Below are positions 40,734 to 48,715 of a stretch of DNA of 64,000 nucleotides, piece after piece (position 1 is the stretch's first letter; every line of letters starts with the position of its first letter). Origin of the DNA: an uncultured bacterium (GTDB lineage: Bacteria > Patescibacteriota > Saccharimonadia > Saccharimonadales > Saccharimonadaceae); NCBI GenBank assembly GCA_937863415.1, contig CALMFC010000006.1:62001-126000 (forward strand), read 5' to 3'. The translations under genes were made by a program, and so were the position numbers. The notes under the pieces were generated by a model. It was not told where the DNA came from. It was given only the letters and a program-made list of their open reading frames with translations, and ran no database searches.

Positions 40734-42050
40734 ATGAGCTTGGGTGGGCGCATTAAACAGGCTAGTGCTCAGTTAGCTAAACCCCTAAACAGCACCGAGT
40801 CAGTTGTTGTTAGAAGGCATCGGCCAGATTATTTGATTGTTCTATACATGGGGCTTTTGATGCTACTGGGCTTAATCATTATGTATGCAATTGGACCGCA
40901 GCGCGCAAATGTACTTAATAATGCGTATGGCAGTGACTATAGTGATTCATATTTTTTCATTAAACAAACGATTAGTTTGGTGCTAGCGCTAGCTGCATTT
41001 TGGGCAATGGCATATTTTCCGTACAAGTGGGTATTAAAGTACGCTGGTAAAATTTTGATCATTGCACTACTGGCTTGCGTTCTGCTGGCGATAGCTGGTT
41101 GGCTGGATTTAGGTATAGCTCAAAAATCATTAGGTGCCACCAGGTGGTTTAACTTGGGGCCACTTGGTAGTTTGCAGCCAGCGGAGTTTTTGAAGTTTGG
41201 AATTTTGGTATTTCTTGCTGGATTCTTTGGCATGAAGGCACGCCAGGGCAAGATTAACGACGTACAGGCAACTTTGATACCACTGGCTGTTTTAACGGCT
41301 ATTTCAATGTTATTTATTATCATAATTCAAAAAGACATGGGAACCGGAATAGCGATTGCTGGAACTATTATTACAATGTTATTTGTTGCTGGCATTAATA
41401 ATCGCATGCTAATAATTGTTGCACTGGCGCTACTGGGTGTCGGAATTATATTTATTTTGATGGCGCCGCACCGCATCGACCGAATAGTCACTTACTTAAA
41501 GGGCGATTCAACTTCGGTAGATGATGCGGGGGCATATCACATTGAGCATGCCAAAATTGCTATCGGAACAGGCGGGTTATTTGGTGTTGGTATTGGTAAT
41601 AGTGTTCAAGCGACTGGATATTTACCAGAGGCGATAAATGACTCGGTGTTTGCGATCATGGGCGAGACCTTTGGATTTGTTGGTCTAGTCACTATTTTGG
41701 TACTATTTGTGGCGCTTATGATGAGACTACTCAAGCTAATGGACCACTTGGTTGAAATGAGACTAAAACTACTGGTGGCTGGGGTCTTTGGGTGGTTCGG
41801 GTCTCATGTTATTCTTAATGTAGCGGCGATGTTAGGGATATTTCCATTAACGGGTATCACTCTGCCGTTACTTAGTTTTGGCGGCACAAGTATGATATTT
41901 ATTGCAGCTGCTCTTGGACTGGTATTTCAGCTTTCGAGGTTCACGGTGCATACATCAAGATTAAAGGAGGCGCATAATGAGAATTCTAGCAGTCGGCGGG
42001 GGGTCGGGCGGACACGTTACTCCGGTAGTCGCAGTTCTTCGAGAGCTTAG
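40734..42050 (+). CDS. ftsW: SEDS peptidoglycan polymerase FtsW
   Basis: Septal glycan polymerase acting with FtsI. 438 aa from the ATG at 40734; the longer frame overlapping mraY is rejected. About 10 TM segments. SEDS hallmarks: QKSLGATRWFNLGPLGSLQPAEFLKFG, IQKDMGTGIAI, GTGGLFGVGIGNSVQATGYLPEAINDSVFAIMGETFGF and LPLLSFGGTSMIF. The C-terminal cytosolic tail is Ser/Arg-rich and overlaps murG by 74 bp. Confidence 0.95.
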   Translation: MSLGGRIKQASAQLAKPLNSTESVVVRRHRPDYLIVLYMGLLMLLGLIIMYAIGPQRANVLNNAYGSDYSDSYFFIKQTISLVLALAAFWAMAYFPYKWVLKYAGKILIIALLACVLLAIAGWLDLGIAQKSLGATRWFNLGPLGSLQPAEFLKFGILVFLAGFFGMKARQGKINDVQATLIPLAVLTAISMLFIIIIQKDMGTGIAIAGTIITMLFVAGINNRMLIIVALALLGVGIIFILMAPHRIDRIVTYLKGDSTSVDDAGAYHIEHAKIAIGTGGLFGVGIGNSVQATGYLPEAINDSVFAIMGETFGFVGLVTILVLFVALMMRLLKLMDHLVEMRLKLLVAGVFGWFGSHVILNVAAMLGIFPLTGITLPLLSFGGTSMIFIAAALGLVFQLSRFTVHTSRLKEAHNENSSSRRGVGRTRYSGSRSSSRA

Positions 42051-43128
42051 ACGAGCTCATCCTGATGCCGAGATTAGGTTCTGGTGTGACCGTAAATTCA
42101 CGCCGCAAGCTAAATCGATTATGTCGCCTCTTGACGACAATGTGCCAGTTCAGACTATATTCGCAGGTAAATTGAGACGATACCATCACCTGAGTGTGAT
42201 GCGCCAGCTTCTTTGGCCATCGTTAGTTGCGTCTAATATTCGCGATAGCTTTTTAGTTATCCTGGGAGCGATTCAGAGTATCTTTAAACTTATTATTTGG
42301 CGACCAGATGTCGTCTTTACTAAGGGTGGCTATGTTTGTTTACCGGTTGGATGGGCAGCCCATGTACTTAGGATTCCGCTAGCGATTCACGATTCTGATG
42401 CTCATCCTGGTCTAACAAATCGTATCTTGAGCCGTTGGGCCTCAGCAATTGCTACCGGATCACCACTCAAATTTTATCCGTATCCAGCTGCGATTTCTAA
42501 ATATGTCGGTATACCAATCTCGTCTGAATACCAAGAATTTAGCGCTAAGGAGAGGCTACAGGCTAAAAAACAGTGGTCGGTTGCTACCGACAAACCATTA
42601 ATTGTAATTACTGGCGGAGGTTTGGGTGCCAAGCGAATTAACGACACGGTTGCTCTTTTATTAAAGGATTTACAAAAACTTGGGTCAGTTGTTTTGGTTG
42701 CGGGTGCGGCTCAGTACGATGAACTACGTGCTATTACACCCGAAAATAGTGAGGATTTTCAACTACATGCTTTTATATCCAGTGGCATGTCATCGCTCTT
42801 GGGGGCGGCAGACGTCGTAGTTACAAGGGCTGGGGCTACTACAATTTTGGAACTAGCGGCGCTTAAAAAACCGACAATCTTGATACCAAACGCTAAACTT
42901 ACTGGTGGCCATCAGGTAAAAAATGCTGATGTATATAGCGAAAGCGGTGCAGTTGTGGTGGTTAACGAAGAAGAAATGATAGATAACCCTACGATTTTAA
43001 TCGATGCTATCAGTAGTGTTTTAAACGATAAATCAAAGGCAGATAAAATGAGCCAAGCTTTGGCAGAATTCGCTAGACCAAATGCAGCCAAAGACGTCGC
43101 TAGGATGATACTTGGGTTGGTAAAATAA
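41977..43128 (+). CDS. murG: UDP-N-acetylglucosamine--N-acetylmuramyl-(pentapeptide) transferase
   Basis: Adds GlcNAc to lipid I to make lipid II. 383 aa, GT-B fold. The N-terminal glycine-rich loop is VGGGSGGHVTPVVAVLRELR; the donor-site region is ITGGGLGAKRIND and VVTRAGATTILELAALKKPTILIPNAKLTGGHQVKNA. An ideal ribosome binding site (AAAGGAGG) sits before the ATG, inside the ftsW tail. ftsQ follows 4 nt later. Confidence 0.95.
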   Translation: MRILAVGGGSGGHVTPVVAVLRELRRAHPDAEIRFWCDRKFTPQAKSIMSPLDDNVPVQTIFAGKLRRYHHLSVMRQLLWPSLVASNIRDSFLVILGAIQSIFKLIIWRPDVVFTKGGYVCLPVGWAAHVLRIPLAIHDSDAHPGLTNRILSRWASAIATGSPLKFYPYPAAISKYVGIPISSEYQEFSAKERLQAKKQWSVATDKPLIVITGGGLGAKRINDTVALLLKDLQKLGSVVLVAGAAQYDELRAITPENSEDFQLHAFISSGMSSLLGAADVVVTRAGATTILELAALKKPTILIPNAKLTGGHQVKNADVYSESGAVVVVNEEEMIDNPTILIDAISSVLNDKSKADKMSQALAEFARPNAAKDVARMILGLVK

Positions 43129-43132
43129 CGAC

Positions 43133-44074
43133 ATGAAGTTGTTTCAGCGTAAAAAACAGTCTGAACTGCCACGTCGTAGGCGTACATCTGGTGATCGAAT
43201 TGCGTCCGATGAATCACAGGTTAGTAGCGATATCTTTCGGAGGAATCGCACACTAACAGGCACTACATCGAATCGACTTCATAGCAGTGGTTCTAGTTCT
43301 GACCTACGCTCTCCTAGGGTTAAAGCGCATAACTTAGCTTCTATGCGTCGCAAGGTGTTTGGAGTACTAGTTATTGTTATTCTGAGCGCCGGGCTGTTGT
43401 GGTGGCTAATAAACCAGTTTACAGCTATTCCAACGGTTATAGTGACAGATACTACCATTACAAAATCGATTAATACTGATAAATACGCTAAATCGATTCA
43501 AAACTATCTAGAAAGCAACCCACTTGGCCGCTTGCAGTTCTTACTGGATGATAAGTCGTTGTCGAATTTCGTATCAGCTGATCTTAGTGAGGTAGCAGGT
43601 GTCGAACAAAGAGGGGCATCGGGTATTGGACAGACAGACTTTGCGGTTACAATGCGTAAACCAGTTGCCGGCTGGTCTATTGGCGACAAACAATACTACG
43701 TTGATGCTAGTGGCGTGCCGTTTGAAATTAATTACTACGATAAGCCGAAGGTTCAAATTATTGATGAGAGTGGAATTGCACTTAATGAAGGTGTTGCTAT
43801 TGCCAGCAATAGGTTCCTTAGTTTTGTCGGTAGGGTAGTTGCCTTGTCGAGTAGTAGTGGCTACACTGTAACCGAGGCAATACTACCAGCGGGCACAACT
43901 AGGCAGCTAGAGGTCAGACTTCAAGGTGTTGGACCTCTGGTAAAATTATCGATTGACAGGCCAGTTGCGGAGCAGGTAGAGGATATGAGTAGGGCAGTGC
44001 AGTACTTCAAAGACCACGGGCAATCGCCACAGTATATTGATGTTCGAGTTAGTGGCAAAGCATTTTACCGATAA
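43133..44074 (+). CDS. ftsQ: FtsQ/DivIB-like division protein
   Basis: 313 aa with the FtsQ/DivIB topology: a long basic Arg/Ser-rich N-terminus (about residues 1-70), one TM (VFGVLVIVILSAGLLWWLINQF), then an outside POTRA-like domain (FTAIPTVIVTDTTITKSI...LGRLQFL) and a beta domain (GVEQRGASGIGQTDFAVTMRKPVAGW). It links the cytosolic ring to FtsW-FtsI through FtsL/B. It is the last recognisable dcw gene here; ftsA, ftsZ and murC are not adjacent. The name rests on position and topology. Confidence 0.78.
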   Translation: MKLFQRKKQSELPRRRRTSGDRIASDESQVSSDIFRRNRTLTGTTSNRLHSSGSSSDLRSPRVKAHNLASMRRKVFGVLVIVILSAGLLWWLINQFTAIPTVIVTDTTITKSINTDKYAKSIQNYLESNPLGRLQFLLDDKSLSNFVSADLSEVAGVEQRGASGIGQTDFAVTMRKPVAGWSIGDKQYYVDASGVPFEINYYDKPKVQIIDESGIALNEGVAIASNRFLSFVGRVVALSSSSGYTVTEAILPAGTTRQLEVRLQGVGPLVKLSIDRPVAEQVEDMSRAVQYFKDHGQSPQYIDVRVSGKAFYR

Positions 44075-44763
44075 TAAAATTAATCACCGCCGTAAACCGT
44101 TGCGAGAGTAGTACATCTCTGCTCTGTTCTATATTTGTTCTATTTCTTGATCAATATAAATATAGAAAAAAACTATATTAAAATATTATTTCAAGAAAAA
44201 GCAAATAGGGCGTACTAGAACAAGAGTAGTAGTGCGTGAAAACAAATCCTGGATTTTGCAAATAGTAACAACAAAGATCACACGGGATTGTGGATAAACA
44301 GACGATGCACAATTAACAATGGTTAGTATTGATTTCATTAGTTAGCAAAGTTAGGTGTATAGCATTTATAAATAAAAATAAAAAGCGATACACACATGCG
44401 ACGAGGCTAATACTAGCACTACTACCCTTAGCAGAGTAAATAGTGGTTATTAATAGACGACCCAATAGTCATCTATTGTATATATAAACAATGTCGTAAA
44501 AGATATATTTGGCGACGTAAGATATAACTATGATTTCTATACTACAACTCATCCCCCGCGCATGTTATATTCTGGAATTTTGCTTTTATGTGTCTTGGTC
44601 CTAAATTAATTTTATTTACTGCACCCTATTTCATTTGTTTGTCCTGGTTTTTATATACGTTTGATTAGTACTTCGTGATTCATTGATCGTTATGCGAATC
44701 CGTACAATTTAAAACCGCATATTTCACATGTTCTATTTTTGTTCTACATTGTTTTGTATTCAC
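44075..44763. other. 690-bp AT-rich non-coding gap between convergent genes
   Basis: No open frame of note on either strand. Contents seen: a doubled word TGTTCTAT at 44125-44144 and again at 44729-44746 (same 12-bp period), with one inverted TAGAACAA at 44216-44223; a perfect DnaA box TGTGGATAA at 44289-44297; short AT palindromes (ATATAG...CTATAT at 44160-44180). There is no terminator-like hairpin with a T-run at either gene end. The base composition is clearly AT-richer than in the flanking genes. Purpose unknown. Confidence 0.5.
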
Positions 44764-47439
44764 TTAGTGCTTAACGGTTAATGTGCCGCTTGGCGAATCT
44801 TCTTTGTCGGTTTCCTTACTAGCATCAGGCGTGGCTGCTTTACGCTTGCGTGTTCGAGTTCGCTTACGTTTTGGCTTTGGTGTATCCTCGCTGTCAACAG
44901 AGGTGGTAACAGGGGTAGGGAGGTTACTACTCTGCCCTGCTGACTGAACTGCCGCGTCGCCGACTGGTTGAATGCCAACTGGCCACTGTTTGGCTTGGGC
45001 TTTTGATTGAGGGCGCTTTTGCAGGTGTTCAGGTGGCTTGATAGCGCTAGCGATCTCTTCTTCGATAGCAGCGCGGGTGCGGCTGTAGTTGCGCCTGGTG
45101 TTCTCGATGATTCTACCAGAGTTGTCTATCTGTGGAGGCGGTAACGTTAAAGTGGTGGCACTAAACGCCGGCGCCTTTTCACCGCCAATAACCATATTAA
45201 TGATGAAGTGGCGGTTATGCATTTGTAGCAGGTCGGTTGCTTCAAACTGTGGTTCAAACTGTTTGGCTAGAATTGGGGCGTCATCAGCCGAGACGCGGAA
45301 TGATATCATAGTGCCGACGTTGCCAAACACGGCATCTCGTACGGTGTCGGTCATTTGACTGATGTATTGGTTAGCCACCGTCAGATTCAAGCCGTATTTA
45401 CGGGCCTCAGATAGGATTGTTGCGAACGAATCAGTCGCAAAGTTTTGGAATTCATCAACGTATAAATAAAACGGACGCCTGTCTTCGATTCGCTCTATGT
45501 CGCTACGACTCATCGACGCTAGTTGGATTTTGGTCACCATAAAGGCACCTAGGATCGCGGCGTTATCCTCACCTATCAAGCCCTTAGACAGGTTAACTAT
45601 CAGGATTTTACCTTCGTCCATGATTTTACGAATATTAAATGTCGATTTTGGTTGGCCGACAATGTTACGAATGATTGGATTAGCTGTAAATGCACCAACT
45701 TTGTTTAGGACTGGTGCGATTGCTTCAGACACAAACTTGTCGTTCCAGCTAGCGAACTCGACCTTCCAAAAGTTTAATACCACCGTGTCTTGGCTGTAGT
45801 CTAGTGTTTCTTGACGGAATTTTTTGTCGGTTAGCATGCGTGTAATATCAAGCATTGTGGTTGACGGCCTATCGAGTAGTGCCAGAATTGTATAGCGCAA
45901 AATATATTCCAGCCTAGGGCCCCACGACTCTCCAAACATACGTTTCAAGACTCCAATAACCTCTGAGCTAATGTTGGTTTTTTGGCTGGGATCGGTAACT
46001 TCGAGGGGGTTAAATCCTAGCGGGAAGGCTGTGTCGGCAGGGTTAAAGTACACTACATCGTCTAGGCGACTACCTGGAATAAAGCGCATATTATTAACAG
46101 CAAAATCTCCGTGCGGGTCGATAATGGCATAGCCATGGCCGTGATAGATGTCGCTAAGCGCGAATAGCTCTAGCGTTCCAGACTTACCTGCTCCGGTTTG
46201 ACCGATTATATAAACATGGCGCGAGCGGTCTGAGCGTAACATTCCAAATTGATGATTAATACCGCGGAAATTAGTTAACCCAAAAGCGCTGATGTTTTCG
46301 TCAATCGCCATATCGCCAGTGATGATTGGTAGTTTAGCTGGTGGTTCGGCAGTTTTGCTGCTGGCCCAGACGATATTAGGGGTTTCGACATTGGTATGTG
46401 GCAAGTGAAATACGCTGGCAAGCTCTTCGATGTTTAGTATGTATCCCCCACTTTTAAACGAACGGTTGCGATAATTAGCCAAGTCTTCTTTTTTGAAGCT
46501 AGCTTTACTCATTTTGAATCCGTTTAGGTTGGTGCTATTGAATTGTTTGAATGTACCGACAATTGCCTGCATTTGTAACCTAGCATTAGAGGTACTTTCA
46601 CCGAGGTAAGCCAGGCGTATTTTAACCTGATAACCTAGTTTATTGGCTTTGGTAGCAGCTTCATTAATACGAGTCTTGTCACGATCAGAAATGTCCTTGA
46701 CGACAGTGGTGGTAGTTTTGCCATCTGCTGGCGGTTTCCATAGGGCTTCAAACAGCCCGCCCATCCACTCTAGTCCTGAATTGCTGACGCTTGTTGATTT
46801 ACCGCGCTTGACGCCGGCTGCCCATTTTTCGGACGATTTGTGCCAGTCGTCGGCGATTGGTTTAACTAAAATTTGCACCCACAACTCTTCGCCAGTTGAC
46901 TCAAGTTTAGCGAGTGTCCCGGTAATTCCAGCCAGGGGGTCAACCTCGAAGCTTTGAAAGGTCTTGATTGGCAACATTTCATTATCAGTAAGGGTTATTT
47001 CTGAGGTGTAGATGACGCTATGGTCGCGTTCGTGAGCAACATAATCCTCGTCAGCTTCGCGAATTTGAACAGATGGATACTGGGCGTAAATTTGCCCCTC
47101 GACGAAGCTACGTAGTGTTCTCGGTACCCAGACATAAAAACGGATCTGGCCATTAACAGATGCAATTTCAAAACTTAGGTGTTCTTGCCTGCCATCACTT
47201 AATTTAAGTTCGCTTTTGTTGCGGAGTATTCCGTGCAGGCTAGCAAAAAGCTGTTCGGCGGCTAGTTCTTTTTTGTCATTTGCGCGTGGAATTTCAAGTA
47301 TTAACAGATCACTTTCAGGTTCAAGGCTGTTATCTAGACGCTTATAATTGCGCCAGGTCAAGAATCCGAGGATTGCTACGACGGGCAACCAAACATACCA
47401 TTGCAATAGAAAGTTGAAAACTGATGATAAAATGCCCAT
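44764..47439 (-). CDS. Large membrane-anchored HerA/TraG-type ATPase (DUF87-like)
   Basis: 891 aa. One N-terminal TM (VFNFLLQWYVWLPVVAILGFLTW) is followed by a beta-rich region and an ATPase core. Walker A is IIGQTGAGKSGTLELFAL (about residue 413) and Walker B RPFYLYVDEFQNFATDSFATILSEARKYGLNLTVANQY (about residue 660). The C-terminus is a Pro-rich then Lys/Arg-rich tail (KPKRKRTRTRKRKAA). It resembles the coupling/type IV secretion DNA-pump ATPases (VirD4/TraG/HerA group) that move DNA or pili proteins. CPR genomes often carry such a protein without a full secretion locus; here too no other T4SS gene is adjacent. A role in DNA uptake or type IV pili is possible. Confidence 0.85.
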   Translation of the reverse strand: MGILSSVFNFLLQWYVWLPVVAILGFLTWRNYKRLDNSLEPESDLLILEIPRANDKKELAAEQLFASLHGILRNKSELKLSDGRQEHLSFEIASVNGQIRFYVWVPRTLRSFVEGQIYAQYPSVQIREADEDYVAHERDHSVIYTSEITLTDNEMLPIKTFQSFEVDPLAGITGTLAKLESTGEELWVQILVKPIADDWHKSSEKWAAGVKRGKSTSVSNSGLEWMGGLFEALWKPPADGKTTTTVVKDISDRDKTRINEAATKANKLGYQVKIRLAYLGESTSNARLQMQAIVGTFKQFNSTNLNGFKMSKASFKKEDLANYRNRSFKSGGYILNIEELASVFHLPHTNVETPNIVWASSKTAEPPAKLPIITGDMAIDENISAFGLTNFRGINHQFGMLRSDRSRHVYIIGQTGAGKSGTLELFALSDIYHGHGYAIIDPHGDFAVNNMRFIPGSRLDDVVYFNPADTAFPLGFNPLEVTDPSQKTNISSEVIGVLKRMFGESWGPRLEYILRYTILALLDRPSTTMLDITRMLTDKKFRQETLDYSQDTVVLNFWKVEFASWNDKFVSEAIAPVLNKVGAFTANPIIRNIVGQPKSTFNIRKIMDEGKILIVNLSKGLIGEDNAAILGAFMVTKIQLASMSRSDIERIEDRRPFYLYVDEFQNFATDSFATILSEARKYGLNLTVANQYISQMTDTVRDAVFGNVGTMISFRVSADDAPILAKQFEPQFEATDLLQMHNRHFIINMVIGGEKAPAFSATTLTLPPPQIDNSGRIIENTRRNYSRTRAAIEEEIASAIKPPEHLQKRPQSKAQAKQWPVGIQPVGDAAVQSAGQSSNLPTPVTTSVDSEDTPKPKRKRTRTRKRKAATPDASKETDKEDSPSGTLTVKH

Positions 47440-47481
47440 AATTACCTTTTTATTGTCTCATCCAAGAGACTACTTGGCAAC

Positions 47482-48540
47482 TTATGCCTTAACTTCTGGC
47501 GCCAGTGTATAGGTTGCTTTGGCAACACGTTTAAATTCTGATTTGCTTTGAAGGTTCAACAGAATAGTTGTTTCTTTAACGTGGCGGCTTTTTAGAACAC
47601 GTTTGACGATTTCGTCGCGGTGCAAGGGTTCAGCTGATTTGCGGAGTACGTCGGCGATAATATCAGCAACAGTACCCTTACTAAAGCCCCAGGTGTCTAG
47701 CGCATAGATGCCGCGACCAATTAATACGAAGCGCTTGTCTTTGATTAATTCGTTGTGGATTGCCTGGGTTGTGACGTCTTTACGCTTGAAGCTACTGTCT
47801 TTGATTGATTTAGCAATCGCAGAAAAGTGCATTGGTTTGCCGTTTTCTTCTAAAATGACGAAGATTTTGTCACGAATATTTTTGGGATTGACGGTTGGCC
47901 ATTTAACTAGGCCCCAGTTTTCTTTGAGGTGAGCAAGTAACTTAGAAACGGTAGCGAGGGCACGGACATAGTTAGGGTGCTCATAGTTTAGCTGTGTATG
48001 TAGCTCTTCGATGGTGATTGGTTGACCGTGTTTTTTGATGGCAGCGACAATTGCGTCAACTTCTTGGCGAATTTTCTTTTCGTCGCCATATTCACGGATA
48101 CCTACGCTGTGGTGGTAGTTATCGTTTTCGTTAATAACAGTAAGCCCCGGCGCCAGCTCTGAGATAAATGCAACATGAGATCGTTCGCGTTGGTCACTAG
48201 TTCGGCCTAGTAAGCTGTCGGTTAGGTCAGAGACGCGAGCGATGCGTCCCATCTCGGTTAGTTCACGAATAATAGATTTTTCGAGTGCCAGGACAGCATC
48301 AGCTTTGCCGTCTTGGGCGGCTGTACGAAGACGTGACAAAATAGCTTTTTCAAGCTGTCGTACACGTTCACGGGTAATACCAAGCAACTCCCCTATTTGT
48401 TCTAGGGTTTCACGGCGGTCGTATAGTCCGAAACGGCGTGTAATAATCTCGCGTTCGCGCTCTTGGTCAATCACAGCCAAAATGTCGTTTACGCCAGCTT
48501 TAAGGTCGATTTTTTGTTCTGATGCTACTGTCTCGCTCAT
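47482..48540 (-). CDS. Sigma-70 region 4 fused to HARE-HTH domain
   Basis: 352 aa from the ATG after AGAGAAAG. Residues 15-75 are a sigma-70 region 4 helix-turn-helix (DQEREREIITRRFGLYDRRETLEQIGELLGITRERVRQLEKAILSRLR), the part that recognises -35 boxes. There is no region 2 or 3, so it cannot be a full sigma factor. A middle helical section follows, then a HARE-HTH/RpoE-delta-like winged helix (residues about 255-325, PMHFSAIAKSIKDSSFKRKDVTTQAIHNELIKDKRFVLIGRGIYAL). It may be a transcription co-regulator that binds RNA polymerase. It has a perfect consensus promoter. Confidence 0.85.
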   Translation of the reverse strand: MSETVASEQKIDLKAGVNDILAVIDQEREREIITRRFGLYDRRETLEQIGELLGITRERVRQLEKAILSRLRTAAQDGKADAVLALEKSIIRELTEMGRIARVSDLTDSLLGRTSDQRERSHVAFISELAPGLTVINENDNYHHSVGIREYGDEKKIRQEVDAIVAAIKKHGQPITIEELHTQLNYEHPNYVRALATVSKLLAHLKENWGLVKWPTVNPKNIRDKIFVILEENGKPMHFSAIAKSIKDSSFKRKDVTTQAIHNELIKDKRFVLIGRGIYALDTWGFSKGTVADIIADVLRKSAEPLHRDEIVKRVLKSRHVKETTILLNLQSKSEFKRVAKATYTLAPEVKA

Positions 48541-48597
48541 TAATCTGTTCTTTCTCTCTGCCACCAAAGAGGAGTGTTTTTTATATATCTAACTTAG

Positions 48598-48626
48598 ATT
48601 ATAAAAGATTATTTTGTTAATGTCAA
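48598..48626 (-). promoter_or_regulatory. Consensus promoter of the sigma4-HARE gene
   Basis: On the minus strand TTGACA (48621-48626), a 17-bp spacer and TATAAT (48598-48603): both hexamers match the sigma-70 consensus exactly. A leader of about 50 nt follows. Confidence 0.85.
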
Positions 48627-48715
48627 ACACTTTGTGTACTGAACTCATTATACCATGAAGTAGACGCTCTATGTAAATAGTGTTATGAGTTTATTAGTAG
48701 CAATTTTAGGTTGTT

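Noticed and set aside
44560-44590. GCGCATGTTATATTC resembles part of a dif site
   Set aside because: The arms are not the right length for a 28-bp XerC/XerD site and the right arm does not match TTATGTTAA.
44125-44746. CRISPR-like array
   Set aside because: Only a few short repeated words with no regular repeat-spacer pattern and no cas genes nearby.
44000-48000. Gene direction flips from plus to minus around 44.4 kb, as expected at a replication terminus
   Set aside because: A rough hand count of G and C in a few lines on each side does not show the plus-strand skew changing sign, and plus-strand genes resume at 60.8 kb. A full cumulative skew plot would be needed.
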